This document shows positions 35,355 through 47,039 of a stretch of 64,000 bases of DNA, piece after piece (positions within the stretch are counted from its first letter, which is position 1; each line of letters starts with the position of its first letter). The notes beneath the pieces are model-generated. The model worked only from the letters and a program-made list of their open reading frames with translations, ran no database searches and was not told where the DNA came from. The translations under genes were made by a program, and so were the position numbers. Source of the stretch: Alphaproteobacteria bacterium. GTDB taxonomy: Bacteria; Pseudomonadota; Alphaproteobacteria; Bin95. The stretch spans positions 31,047-95,046 of the forward strand of contig JACKII010000008.1 of the NCBI GenBank assembly GCA_020638555.1, written 5' to 3'.

Positions 35355-35969
35355 ATGACACGATTGCTGATTCTGGTGGCCGTTCTGGCCGCATCGCCCG
35401 CGCTTGCCCACCATGTGTCGGGCGGGGTAGCGCCGCAGACGGCGTTTCACGGCCTGCTGAGTGGGTTGGCCCATCCCGTAATCGGACTGGATCATCTGGC
35501 TTTCATCGTGCTGGTCGGGCTTGCCGCGGCCGGCACGCACCGCCGGATTGTCGGCCCTGCCGTTTTCATCGGCGCAACACTGGCCGGCACTTTGGTGCAT
35601 CTGGCCGGCGTGACGTTTCCGCTGGCCGAGGTGGTGGTGGCGGCGTCCGTCGTCGTGCTCGGCGCGCTGCTGTTCCATGGGCGGCAGGTGCGGGGGGCTG
35701 TGGCGCTCTCCGGCTTCGCTTTCGCCGGCCTGTTTCACGGCTGGGCCTATGGCGGCGCCGTGATCGGATCGGCGCCAATGCCAATCGTGGCCTATCTCAT
35801 AGGGTTCGCGCTCGTCCAATTCGCCATCGCCGCCGGTGTGGCGCGGCTGGCCTCCGCGGCGGTCGGCACCGCCGAAGGTCTGATCCGGGCCCGCGGCGCC
35901 GCCGCGGTCTGCCTGGGTATCGGGCTCGTCTTCCTGGTGGAGCAGGCCGAACGCTTCGCGTTTGGCTGA
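35355..35969 (+). CDS. hupE: HupE/UreJ family metal (cobalt/nickel) transporter
   Basis: 204 residues. A signal sequence (cleavage probably after ALA) leads to HHVSGG, then FHGLLSGLAHPVIGLDHLAF with the HP-x-x-G-x-DH metal-binding motif, and about six membrane helices. HupE proteins bring in nickel or cobalt. Its position directly after a B12 riboswitch and before cobW/cobN indicates cobalt uptake for cobalamin synthesis rather than nickel for hydrogenase or urease. Confidence 0.92.
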   Translation: MTRLLILVAVLAASPALAHHVSGGVAPQTAFHGLLSGLAHPVIGLDHLAFIVLVGLAAAGTHRRIVGPAVFIGATLAGTLVHLAGVTFPLAEVVVAASVVVLGALLFHGRQVRGAVALSGFAFAGLFHGWAYGGAVIGSAPMPIVAYLIGFALVQFAIAAGVARLASAAVGTAEGLIRARGAAAVCLGIGLVFLVEQAERFAFG

Positions 35970-36034
35970 GCCACCTTCCGGGCCTGCTGCGACACGCGTG
36001 TTGCAGCCAGGCGCCGCCACCTTGGAGACATCCA

Positions 36035-36421
36035 TTGCCATCCGAAATCGAGTTGCTGGTCTGTACGACCTGCCGCAACCCTGCCGCGCGCGCCGAATCC
36101 CAGGCTGACCCGGAGGCGCTTCGCCCCGGCGCGGCACTGGCGTCAAGGTTGGCGAACCGCCTGCCGAAGGGCATTCGGATCGTGCCGGTCCCGTGCCTTT
36201 CCAACTGCTCGCGCGGCTGCACGGTCGCGCTGCGCGGTGCCGGGCGCTGGACGTATGTGTACGGCAATCTGAACCCGGCGGACCATGTCAGCGTCCTTGC
36301 CGAGGCGGCGGCGCTGTACCGCGACACGCTGGACGGCGTCGTGCCCTGGCGCCGGCGCCCCGAGCATTTCCGCCGAAACTGCATCGCCCGGATTCCCCCT
36401 GTCGAGGTTCCCGATGAGTGA
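36035..36421 (+). CDS. DUF1636 metal-binding protein of cobalamin clusters
   Basis: 128 residues, TTG start with GGAG about 8 bases upstream. Four cysteines occur as CTTCRN near the start and CLSNCSRGC in the middle, a thioredoxin-like 2Fe-2S ferredoxin arrangement. DUF1636 proteins are regularly found between cobalt transport genes and cobW/cobN, but their function is unknown; electron transfer or cobalt delivery has been suggested by context. Its end overlaps the cobW start by 8 bases. Confidence 0.82.
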   Translation: MPSEIELLVCTTCRNPAARAESQADPEALRPGAALASRLANRLPKGIRIVPVPCLSNCSRGCTVALRGAGRWTYVYGNLNPADHVSVLAEAAALYRDTLDGVVPWRRRPEHFRRNCIARIPPVEVPDE

Positions 36422-37451
36422 CATTGCGAAAGTGCCCGTTACCGTGGTCACCGGATTCCTGGGTGCGGGCAAAACCACGCTGATCAGCCACCTGATCCGC
36501 AATGCCGGCGGCCGGCGGCTTGCCGTGGTGGTCAACGAGTTCGGCTCCGTCGGCGTGGATGGCGATATCCTCAAAGCCTGCGCGATTCCGGACTGTCCCG
36601 CCGAGAACATCGTCGAACTGGCCAATGGTTGCATTTGCTGCACCGTGGCCGACGATTTCATCCCGACCGTCGAGGCGCTGCTGAATCTGAAGCCGAGGCC
36701 GGATCATATCCTGATCGAAACCTCGGGCCTGGCGCTGCCGAAACCGCTGCTGAAGGCGTTCGATTGGCCGGAAATCCGCTCCCGCATCATCGTGGACGGC
36801 GTGATCGCGCTTGCCGATGCCGAGGCCGTGGCGACAGGCCGGTTTGCCTCGGATGTGGCGGCGGTGGAGGCGCAGCGCGAGGCCGACGGCAGTATCGACC
36901 ACGAAACGCCGCTTTCGGAGGTGTTCCAGGACCAGATCGCCTGCGCCGACTTGGTGTTGCTGACCAAACCGGATCTCGCGGGGGCCGCGGGCCTGGAGGC
37001 GGCGCGGGCGACGGTTCTGGCGGCTGCGCCACGCCCAATCTCTGTGATCCCGGTCGTCGAAGGGGTCGCGGACCCCGAGATCCTGCTTGGGCTGGGGGTC
37101 GCGGCGGAAGACGATCTGGCCGCCCGCCCCTCATTGCACGACGGCCAGGACGACCACGAGCACGACGATTTTGACACCCTGGTGATCGGGATGGGCGAAA
37201 TCGCCGATCCGGCCGATCTGGCGGCTCGGATTGCGCGGCTGGCGCGGGACCAGCGTATCCTGCGGGTCAAGGGTTTCGCCGCGGTCGCGGGCAAGCCCAT
37301 GCGCTGTCTGGTGCAAGGGGTCGGTGCGCGGGTCCGCCACCAATACGACCGGCCATGGCATGCGGGCGAGCCACGCGAAACCCGGCTCGTGGTGATCGGC
37401 GAGCACGGTCATGTGGACGAGGCCGCCATCCGCTCCGTGCTGGAAGGCTGA
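36414..37451 (+). CDS. cobW: CobW-type metal-chaperone GTPase
   Basis: 345 residues from ATG at 36414 (the frame extends upstream inside DUF1636). GFLGAGKTT is the P-loop, NGCICCTV the C-x-C-C metal site, TKPD the guanine-specificity motif, and a His/Asp-rich loop HDGQDDHEHDD precedes the C-terminal domain. CobW is thought to deliver cobalt to the CobNST chelatase with GTP hydrolysis. It lies 6 bases before cobN. Confidence 0.95.
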   Translation: MSDIAKVPVTVVTGFLGAGKTTLISHLIRNAGGRRLAVVVNEFGSVGVDGDILKACAIPDCPAENIVELANGCICCTVADDFIPTVEALLNLKPRPDHILIETSGLALPKPLLKAFDWPEIRSRIIVDGVIALADAEAVATGRFASDVAAVEAQREADGSIDHETPLSEVFQDQIACADLVLLTKPDLAGAAGLEAARATVLAAAPRPISVIPVVEGVADPEILLGLGVAAEDDLAARPSLHDGQDDHEHDDFDTLVIGMGEIADPADLAARIARLARDQRILRVKGFAAVAGKPMRCLVQGVGARVRHQYDRPWHAGEPRETRLVVIGEHGHVDEAAIRSVLEG

Positions 37452-37457
37452 GCCGCG

Positions 37458-40701
<3,244 letters not shown>

Positions 40702-40721
<20 letters not shown>

Positions 40722-41856
40722 GGGTTATGCCGTCCGGGGACGATGCCCCGGCGTCTTGCGACCGATGCCATCGGGCGATGGTCTTGTGGTGCGACTGCGC
40801 CCCCGGTTGGCGCGGTTTGCGGCCGATAAGGCCCTGGCGCTTTGCGATATCGCAACCGCGCATAGTGACGGACGGATCGCGTTGACCAACCGCGCCAACC
40901 TGCAACTGAGGGGCGTGCGGGAGGATCGGTTGCCGGCTCTGCAAGCGGCGCTGGCCGGGCTCGGTCTTCTGGACGCAACGCCGGAGTTGGAAGGGCGCCG
41001 CAACATCCTGGTCGCACCGGATTGGCGCGCCGATGACGATACCGTCCGCATTGCGCTGGACCTGATGGCGCGGCTGGCAGACCTGCCGCCGCTGCCGGGC
41101 AAGGTCGGCTTCGCCATCGATGCGGGGGCTGCGCCCATCCTCCAGGGCGACCCGGCGGACTTCCGCATCGAACGCGGGGCAGCCGGCGGTTTGATTTTGC
41201 GAGCGGACGGCCGCGCCACGGGCTGCGCTCTGGAAATGGGCAGGGAGGCCGACGCGTTGGTGCGGCTCGCCTGGTGGTTCGCGGAGAGTGGCGGCGGCGC
41301 GGCTGGCCGCATGGCCCGCCTGGACGCCGCCTTGCCGACATGGGCCGTTTGGAACGAGCCGCCCGCCGCACCGCGCGTACGTCTGCAGCCGGGCCGGCAC
41401 GGCCGTGATCCGGTGCTGGGCCTGGCGTTCGGGCAGGCGGATAGCCGCGGCCTGGCCCGACTGATCCGCGAGACCCGCGCTAAAGCCCTGCGCGTCACGC
41501 CCTGGCGGCTGATCGTGCTGGAAGGCGCACGCACGCTGCCCCGGAGCCTTTCCCCGGATTTCGTCACCGAGCCGGACGCCCCGGTGCTGCGGGCGGCTGC
41601 GTGTGCCGGTGCACCATTTTGTCCGCAGGCCAGCGTCGAGACCCGGACGCTGGCCCGACGATTGGCGCCGCGCGTGTCCGGAAGCCTGCATGTTTCCGGC
41701 TGCGCCAAGGGCTGTGCCCGACCCGGCTTGGCCGACTGGGTGCTGACGGGGCGGCAAGGGCGCTTCGACCTGGTCCGCGACGGCCGGCCGGGCGATCCGC
41801 CGGAGCAGTCGGGGTTGACCGCAGCCGCGATCCTTCACCGTTTCGGAGCGGCCTGA
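40702..41856 (+). CDS. cobG: Precorrin-3B synthase
   Basis: 384 residues. CPGVLRPMPSGDGLVVRLRP at the N-terminus and two ferredoxin-nitrite/sulfite-reductase-like halves. The 4Fe-4S ligands are in CAGAPFC and HVSGCAKGCARPG. CobG uses O2 to hydroxylate precorrin-3A at C20, the step that defines the aerobic pathway. It starts inside the end of cobN and is directly followed by cobH. Confidence 0.95.
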
Positions 41857-42486
41857 ATGCCATACACCTACGAAACCGATGGTCGGGCGATCTACCGCCA
41901 GTCCTTCGCCACAATCCGGGCAGAGGCCGATCTGGCTGCGTTCGAGCCCGAGGAAGAGCCGGTTGCCGTGCGCATGATCCACGCCGCCGGCATGGTCGGG
42001 CTGGAGGCGCATATCCGCTTTTCGCCGGGCATGATCGCAATCGCCCGTTCCGCGCTGGCGCGGGGTGCGCCGATCCTTTGCGATGCGCGCATGGTCTCGG
42101 AAGGGATCACCCGACGCCGCCTGCCGGCGAACAACCCGGTGCTCTGCACCCTGCACGAGCCGCGGGTGCAGGAGCTCGCCCGGCGGATGGGCACAACCCG
42201 GTCGGCGGCGGCGTTGGAGCTCTGGCGGCCGCATCTGGCCGGCGCGCTGGTGGCCATCGGCAATGCGCCGACCGCGTTGTTCCACTTGCTGACCATGCTC
42301 GAAGACCCCGCATGCCCCAGGCCCGCCGCGGTTGTCGGCTGCCCGGTGGGTTTCGTCGGGGCGGCGGAAAGCAAGGCGGCGCTCTGGGAAGCGCAGCCGG
42401 CGCCATGCTGCATTGTCGGGGGCCGATTGGGGGGCAGCGCGATGACGGTCGCCGCCGTCAACGCGATTGCGAGCCGGGAAGAATGA
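41857..42486 (+). CDS. cobH: Precorrin-8X methylmutase
   Basis: 209 residues. VRMIHAAGMVGLEAHIRFSP supplies the catalytic His near residue 46, DARMVSEGITRRRL follows and GNAPTALF is conserved. CobH moves the methyl group from C11 to C12, giving hydrogenobyrinic acid. The start is immediately adjacent to the cobG stop; its stop overlaps cobI by 4 bases. Confidence 0.96.
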   Translation: MPYTYETDGRAIYRQSFATIRAEADLAAFEPEEEPVAVRMIHAAGMVGLEAHIRFSPGMIAIARSALARGAPILCDARMVSEGITRRRLPANNPVLCTLHEPRVQELARRMGTTRSAAALELWRPHLAGALVAIGNAPTALFHLLTMLEDPACPRPAAVVGCPVGFVGAAESKAALWEAQPAPCCIVGGRLGGSAMTVAAVNAIASREE

Positions 42487-43208
42487 GCATTGGCACCATC
42501 CACGGCGTCGGTCTCGGCCCCGGCGCGCCGGACTTGATCAGCGTTCGGGCCGACCGGCTGGTGCGGGCCGCCGGCCATGTGGCCTATTTCCGCAAGGCGG
42601 GGCGGGCCGGGCAGGCGCGCCGGATCGTCGAGGGGATGTTGCGGCCGGACGTGGCGGAAATCGCCATGGACTATCCGGTGACCACGGAAATCCCGCTTGG
42701 CGATCCGCGCTACAACGATTGCCTGTCCGTGTTTTATGCAGACTGCGTCGCACGACTGCGTGCGCTGACGGAAACCGGTGTCGATGTGGTCGTGTTGTGC
42801 GAGGGCGACCCGTTCTTCTACGGCTCCTTCATGCATCTCTACACACGCCTTTCCGGGCGCACGCCGATCAAGGTCGTGCCCGGCATCACCGGTATGTCGG
42901 CGGCCTGGACCGCGAGCGGCCAGCCGATCACGTGGGGCGACGACATGCTGTCCGTGCTGCCCGGCACGCTGCCGGAGGAGGTTCTCGCCCGGCGGATTGC
43001 GGACAGCGACGCGGTCGTGATCATGAAGGTCGGGCGCAATCTTCCGAAGATCCGGCGGGCGCTGCGGCGGGCCGGGCAGGCGGGGCGGGCCTGGCTGGTC
43101 GAATGTGCTGCGATGGCGGAGGAGCGGGTGCTGCCGCTGGCCGAGGCGGCGGACACACCGCCCTACTTCTCCATCGTGCTGGTGCATGGCCAGGGGCGGC
43201 GGCCATGA
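42483..43208 (+). CDS. cobI: Precorrin-2 C20-methyltransferase
   Basis: 241 residues. HGVGLGPGAPDLISVRA is the SAM-binding N-terminus of class III tetrapyrrole methylases, CEGDPFFYGSFMHLY and VPGITGMSAAWTASGQPI are the other family blocks. It methylates C20. ATG overlaps the cobH stop; its stop overlaps cobJ, both by 4 bases. Confidence 0.95.
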   Translation: MSIGTIHGVGLGPGAPDLISVRADRLVRAAGHVAYFRKAGRAGQARRIVEGMLRPDVAEIAMDYPVTTEIPLGDPRYNDCLSVFYADCVARLRALTETGVDVVVLCEGDPFFYGSFMHLYTRLSGRTPIKVVPGITGMSAAWTASGQPITWGDDMLSVLPGTLPEEVLARRIADSDAVVIMKVGRNLPKIRRALRRAGQAGRAWLVECAAMAEERVLPLAEAADTPPYFSIVLVHGQGRRP

Positions 43209-43954
43209 GCGGCTGGGTGGCTGTTGCCGGGCTGGGCCCGGGGGACGAAGCCTTGGTCACGCCCGAGGTGCGCGCCGTGCTGGAGCGGGCGAGCGATGCC
43301 GTCGGCTACGGCCCGTATTTGCGCCGGCTGGCGCCGCGCGAGGGATTGCGCCTGCATGCCTCCGACAATCGCGCGGAACTCGACCGTGCGGCTCACGCGC
43401 TCGCGATGGCGGCGGAGGGGCGGCGGGTTGTCGTGCTCTCTTCCGGCGATCCGGGCGTGTTCGCCATGGCTGCCGCGCTGTTCGAGGCCCTGGAAACCGG
43501 CCCCGCCGCCTGGCGTGGACTCGATATCCGGGTGCTGCCGGGCATCACCGCCATGCTGGCGGCGGCGGCCAAGGCCGGTGCGCCGCTTGGCCATGATTTC
43601 TGCGCCATCAACCTCTCCGACAACCTGAAGCCCTGGGCGCTGATCAAGCGGCGGCTGCGGCTGGCGGTGGAGGCGGATTTCGCGATCGCGCTCTACAACC
43701 CGCGCTCCCAGGCGCGGCCGGATGGCTTCGTCCGCACCCTGGCGCTGTTGCGAGAGCACTGCGAGCCGGAACGGTGGCTGCTGTTCGCGCGCGCCGTGAG
43801 TACGCCGGCCGAAGACCTGCAAACCGTGCCGTTGGCCGAGGCGCGGCCGGAGATGGCGGATATGCGGACATTGGTGATCGTCGGGTCCTCGCGGACGCGG
43901 GTTATCGAATGCGGCGCCCAAAACCGGCTCTACACGCCAAGGTGGGCGCAATGA
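43205..43954 (+). CDS. cobJ: Precorrin-3B C17-methyltransferase
   Basis: 249 residues. VAGLGPGDEALVTPEV, VGYGPYLRRL and SSGDPGVFAMAAALFE, with NPRSQARP further on, are typical of CobJ/CbiH, which methylates C17 with ring contraction. It is the last gene of this plus-strand run: beyond it lies cobK on the minus strand, 12 bases away. Confidence 0.95.
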   Translation: MSGWVAVAGLGPGDEALVTPEVRAVLERASDAVGYGPYLRRLAPREGLRLHASDNRAELDRAAHALAMAAEGRRVVVLSSGDPGVFAMAAALFEALETGPAAWRGLDIRVLPGITAMLAAAAKAGAPLGHDFCAINLSDNLKPWALIKRRLRLAVEADFAIALYNPRSQARPDGFVRTLALLREHCEPERWLLFARAVSTPAEDLQTVPLAEARPEMADMRTLVIVGSSRTRVIECGAQNRLYTPRWAQ

Positions 43955-43965
43955 CGGCGGCCGGC

Positions 43966-44727
43966 TCAGTCCACACCGATCCAGGCCAGAACCTCCCGAA
44001 CCGTGGTGACTTCGGTGCGGGGCGGAAGCGCCGGGCGGTCGATCATCAGCACCGGCAGGCCGAGCGCTCGGGCGGCGGTGATTTTCGAGCGCGCACCGCT
44101 GCCGCCGGCATTCTTGGAGACCACCAGACCGATCCGGTGCGACTGCATCAATCGCTGGTCGTCCGCCGCCGTGAATGGGCCGCGGTCGACAACCACCGTG
44201 TGATCCGGCACGGGCGGTGGCTCTTGCGGTTCGTCCACGAGCCGCAACAGATAGTGATGCTGCGGCCGGGCGGCGAATGCCGCCAGATGCATGCGCCCGA
44301 TGGCCAGCATGATCCGCTGTGGCGGGCCGTCGAGGGCGGCGACCGCAGTCGCGACGTCCGGCACGTGAATCCAGCGGTCCCCGGGCGCTGCCGTCCAGGC
44401 CGGGCGGGTGAGCGCGATCGGTTTGACGCCGGCGATCCCCGCCGCGAGGAGAGCGTTGCGGCTCATCCGGGCGGCAAATGGATGCGTTGCGTCGATCAAG
44501 TGGGTGATGCCGTGCGCCCGAAGCCATTGCGCCAGACCGTCCGGCCCGCCGAAGCCGCCCGTGCGCACGGGGATCGGCTGGGCGCGCGGGCGCTCCACCC
44601 GGCCGGCATAGCTGAGCGTTCCGTCCAGCCCATGCTCCGCAACGGCCCGGGCAAGGGCGCTGGCTTCGGTGGTGCCGCCGAGAATCAGGAGGCGGGGAAT
44701 GGCTGAGGCTCCATGGCTCGCGATCAT
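43966..44727 (-). CDS. cobK: Precorrin-6A reductase
   Basis: 253 residues from ATG at 44727. ILGGTTEASALARA near residue 15 is the nucleotide-binding start, IDATHPFAARMSRNA and SKNAGGSGARSKI are CobK hallmarks. It reduces precorrin-6A with NADPH. It is on the opposite strand to its neighbours, and its first 29 bases overlap head-to-head with the start of cobL. Translation starts of the two genes therefore interlock, and the two cannot share an mRNA. Confidence 0.93.
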   Translation of the reverse strand: MIASHGASAIPRLLILGGTTEASALARAVAEHGLDGTLSYAGRVERPRAQPIPVRTGGFGGPDGLAQWLRAHGITHLIDATHPFAARMSRNALLAAGIAGVKPIALTRPAWTAAPGDRWIHVPDVATAVAALDGPPQRIMLAIGRMHLAAFAARPQHHYLLRLVDEPQEPPPVPDHTVVVDRGPFTAADDQRLMQSHRIGLVVSKNAGGSGARSKITAARALGLPVLMIDRPALPPRTEVTTVREVLAWIGVD

Positions 44728-45898
44728 TGGGTTGGGGGAAGATGGCGCGGAAGGCCTCTTGCCCGCAAGCCGCACGGCTTTGGAGCATGCCGATCTTGTG
44801 GCGGGTGCTGCGCGGCACCTTGCGCTTCTGCCCGACCTGCGGGCCGAGCGCATGGAGTGGCCGGTGCCATTTGACGCCGGGATCAAGCGGTTGCTGGCGG
44901 CTCGCGGCCGAAAGGTGGTGATGCTTGCCTCCGGCGATCCGTTCTGGTTCGGCGCAGGCTCGGTCCTGGCGCGGCATTTGCGGCCCGGCGAGTGGCGGGC
45001 GCTGCCAGGCCCGTCCACCTTTTCGCTTGCGGCGGCTCGGCTCGGCTGGCCGCTGGAGCGGACGGTCTGCCTTGGCCTGCACGCCGCCCCGCTGTCGCGC
45101 CTTCGCCCGCATCTTGCGCCGGGCCAACGCCTGATCGTTCTGGTGCGTGATGGTCCGGCCGTGGCGGGTTTGGCGAACTATCTGGCAGGGCTCGGCTTCG
45201 GCCGGACCGTGCTGCACGTGCTGGAGGCGCTGGGCGGACCGCGCGAGCGTGTCCGAAAGGTGCCGGCGGCAGCCTTTGGCTTGGGCGATGTCGCCCATCC
45301 TGTTGCCGTCGCGCTGGAGGTTGCAGGGGCGGGCGAGGCTCTTCCCTGCGTCAGCGGGCTGGCGGACGACTTCTTTGCGCATGATGGCCAAATCAGCAAG
45401 CGACCGGTCCGGGCGCTGGCGCTGTCGGCACTGGCGCCGCGGCCGGGCGAACGGCTGTGGGATATCGGTGCCGGCTCCGGTTCCATCGGGATCGAGTGGC
45501 TGCTGGCGCATCCGGCCAACCGCGCGGTGGCGTTCGAGGCCGATGCTGCCAGGGCGAAACGCGCAGCGGCCAACGCCGCGGCGTTGGGGGTCGACCGGCT
45601 GGAGGTCGTTGTGGGGACGGCACCGGCATGCCTGGAAGGGCGGAAGCCGCCCGATGCGGTGTTCGTCGGCGGGGGCCTCTCGCAGGGCCTGCTGAACCGG
45701 CTGTGGGCGCTGCTGCCGCCCGGCGTGCGGCTCGTGGCGCATGCGGTTACGTTGGAATCCGAGGCCTTGCTGGCGACGAGCCAGAGCGTGCGCGGGGGAA
45801 GCCTGCTGCGCCTGGAACTGGCCGAGACGGCCGCGCTCGGCCGCAAGCGCGCCTGGAAATCCGCCTATCCCATCGTGCAATGGAGTGTCGTGCGATGA
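44699..45898 (+). CDS. cobL: Precorrin-6Y C5,15-methyltransferase (decarboxylating)
   Basis: 399 residues from ATG at 44699 with a strong AGGAGG six bases upstream. The N-terminal CbiE-like half has IIGLGEDGAEGL and ASGDPFWFGAGS; the C-terminal CbiT-like half has WDIGAGSGSIGIEWL near residue 255. The fused enzyme methylates C5 and C15 and decarboxylates the C12 acetate. It begins a new plus-strand run after cobK, so it probably has its own promoter inside cobK. Confidence 0.95.
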   Translation: MAEAPWLAIIGLGEDGAEGLLPASRTALEHADLVAGAARHLALLPDLRAERMEWPVPFDAGIKRLLAARGRKVVMLASGDPFWFGAGSVLARHLRPGEWRALPGPSTFSLAAARLGWPLERTVCLGLHAAPLSRLRPHLAPGQRLIVLVRDGPAVAGLANYLAGLGFGRTVLHVLEALGGPRERVRKVPAAAFGLGDVAHPVAVALEVAGAGEALPCVSGLADDFFAHDGQISKRPVRALALSALAPRPGERLWDIGAGSGSIGIEWLLAHPANRAVAFEADAARAKRAAANAAALGVDRLEVVVGTAPACLEGRKPPDAVFVGGGLSQGLLNRLWALLPPGVRLVAHAVTLESEALLATSQSVRGGSLLRLELAETAALGRKRAWKSAYPIVQWSVVR

Positions 45899-46257
45899 TT
45901 TGGGCCGGGTTCGGCTGCACCTCCCGCGCGGAGATCGGAAGCTTTCGGTCCGCGCTGCGCCAGGCCGCCGGCACCGCTGCGGTCGACGGTCTCGCCGGGC
46001 TGGCCGGCAGGACGCTCGCACTGTGCGATCTGGCGCGAGAACTGGGATTGCCGCTGGTGATGGTGCCGCCGGAACGGATCGCCGGCCTTGCCACGCCCAG
46101 CCGGTCGCAGGCGAGCCTCGATGCCCACGCCACCGGCAGCGTCGCCGAAGCGGTGGCGCTGGCGGCGGCGGGCCCGGGGGCGCGGCTCGTGTTGCCGCGG
46201 CTCGTATCCGGGGATCGTCTGGCCACCTGCGCCCTGGCCGAAGGAGCCCCCGTATGA
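45895..46257 (+). CDS. cobE: Cobalamin biosynthesis protein CobE
   Basis: 120 residues. GFGCTSRAEIGSFRSAL at the N-terminus corresponds to the C-terminal CbiG-like domain; ATPSRSQASLDAHATGSVAEA is typical. CobE is a small protein of the aerobic pathway of uncertain role, thought to assist an intermediate step. Overlaps cobL and cobM by 4 bases each. Confidence 0.9.
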   Translation: MIWAGFGCTSRAEIGSFRSALRQAAGTAAVDGLAGLAGRTLALCDLARELGLPLVMVPPERIAGLATPSRSQASLDAHATGSVAEAVALAAAGPGARLVLPRLVSGDRLATCALAEGAPV

Positions 46258-47039
46258 CCGTGCATTTCATCGGCGCCGGCCCCGGCGCGCCCGACCTTCT
46301 GACCCTGCGCGGGCGCGATCTGATCGCAGCCTCTCCGGTCTGCCTCTATGCCGGCTCGCTGGTGCCGGAGGCGGTGCTGGAGCATTGCCCTGCCGGCGCG
46401 CGGATCGTGAACACGGCGCCGCTGTCGCTCGATCGGATCATGGCGGAAATCGCATCGGCCGATGCTGCCGGCCAGGATGTGGCGCGGCTGCATTCCGGCG
46501 ACCTGTCGGTCTGGTCGGCCATGGGTGAACAGTTGCGCCGCCTGCGGGCGATGGGAATAGCCTACACCGTCACCCCCGGCGTTCCGGCTTTCGCCGCGGC
46601 CGCCGCGGCGCTGGGCGCGGAGCTGACGCTGCCGGGCCTCGCGCAGTCGGTCGTGCTGACGCGGACGCCGGGCCGGGCGAGCGCCATGCCCGCGGGCGAG
46701 ACGTTGGCCAACTTCGCCCGCACCGGCGCCACCCTGGCCATCCATCTCTCGATCCACAATCTGGCGAGAGTGGTCGCGGACCTGTTGCCGGCCTATGGCG
46801 CGGACTGTCCGGCCGCGGCGGTCTGGCGGGCCAGCTGGCCGGACGAGCGGATCGTGCATGCGACGCTCGCGACCATTGAGGCAGAGGTGGCCGGCACGAT
46901 GGAACGCACGGCGCTGATCCTGGTCGGCCCGGTGCTGGCGGGCGAAGGGTTCGCCGAAAGCCGTCTCTATTCCCCGGACTACGACCGCCGGTTCCGGCCA
47001 AAATGGGCGGGCGCAACCTATCGGGAGCAGGGCGAATGA
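46254..47039 (+). CDS. cobM: Precorrin-4 C11-methyltransferase
   Basis: 261 residues. FIGAGPGAPDLLTLRGRDLI, YAGSLVPEAVL, LHSGDLSVWSAMGEQ and TPGVPAFAAAAAALGAEL are the expected class III methylase blocks of CobM/CbiF. Methylates C11 of precorrin-4. Coupled on both sides by ATGA overlaps. Confidence 0.96.
   Translation: MTVHFIGAGPGAPDLLTLRGRDLIAASPVCLYAGSLVPEAVLEHCPAGARIVNTAPLSLDRIMAEIASADAAGQDVARLHSGDLSVWSAMGEQLRRLRAMGIAYTVTPGVPAFAAAAAALGAELTLPGLAQSVVLTRTPGRASAMPAGETLANFARTGATLAIHLSIHNLARVVADLLPAYGADCPAAAVWRASWPDERIVHATLATIEAEVAGTMERTALILVGPVLAGEGFAESRLYSPDYDRRFRPKWAGATYREQGE

Noticed and set aside
35109..36146. 345-codon minus-strand frame across the riboswitch and hupE
   Set aside because: It crosses a structured RNA and the antisense of HupE; no protein-like features.
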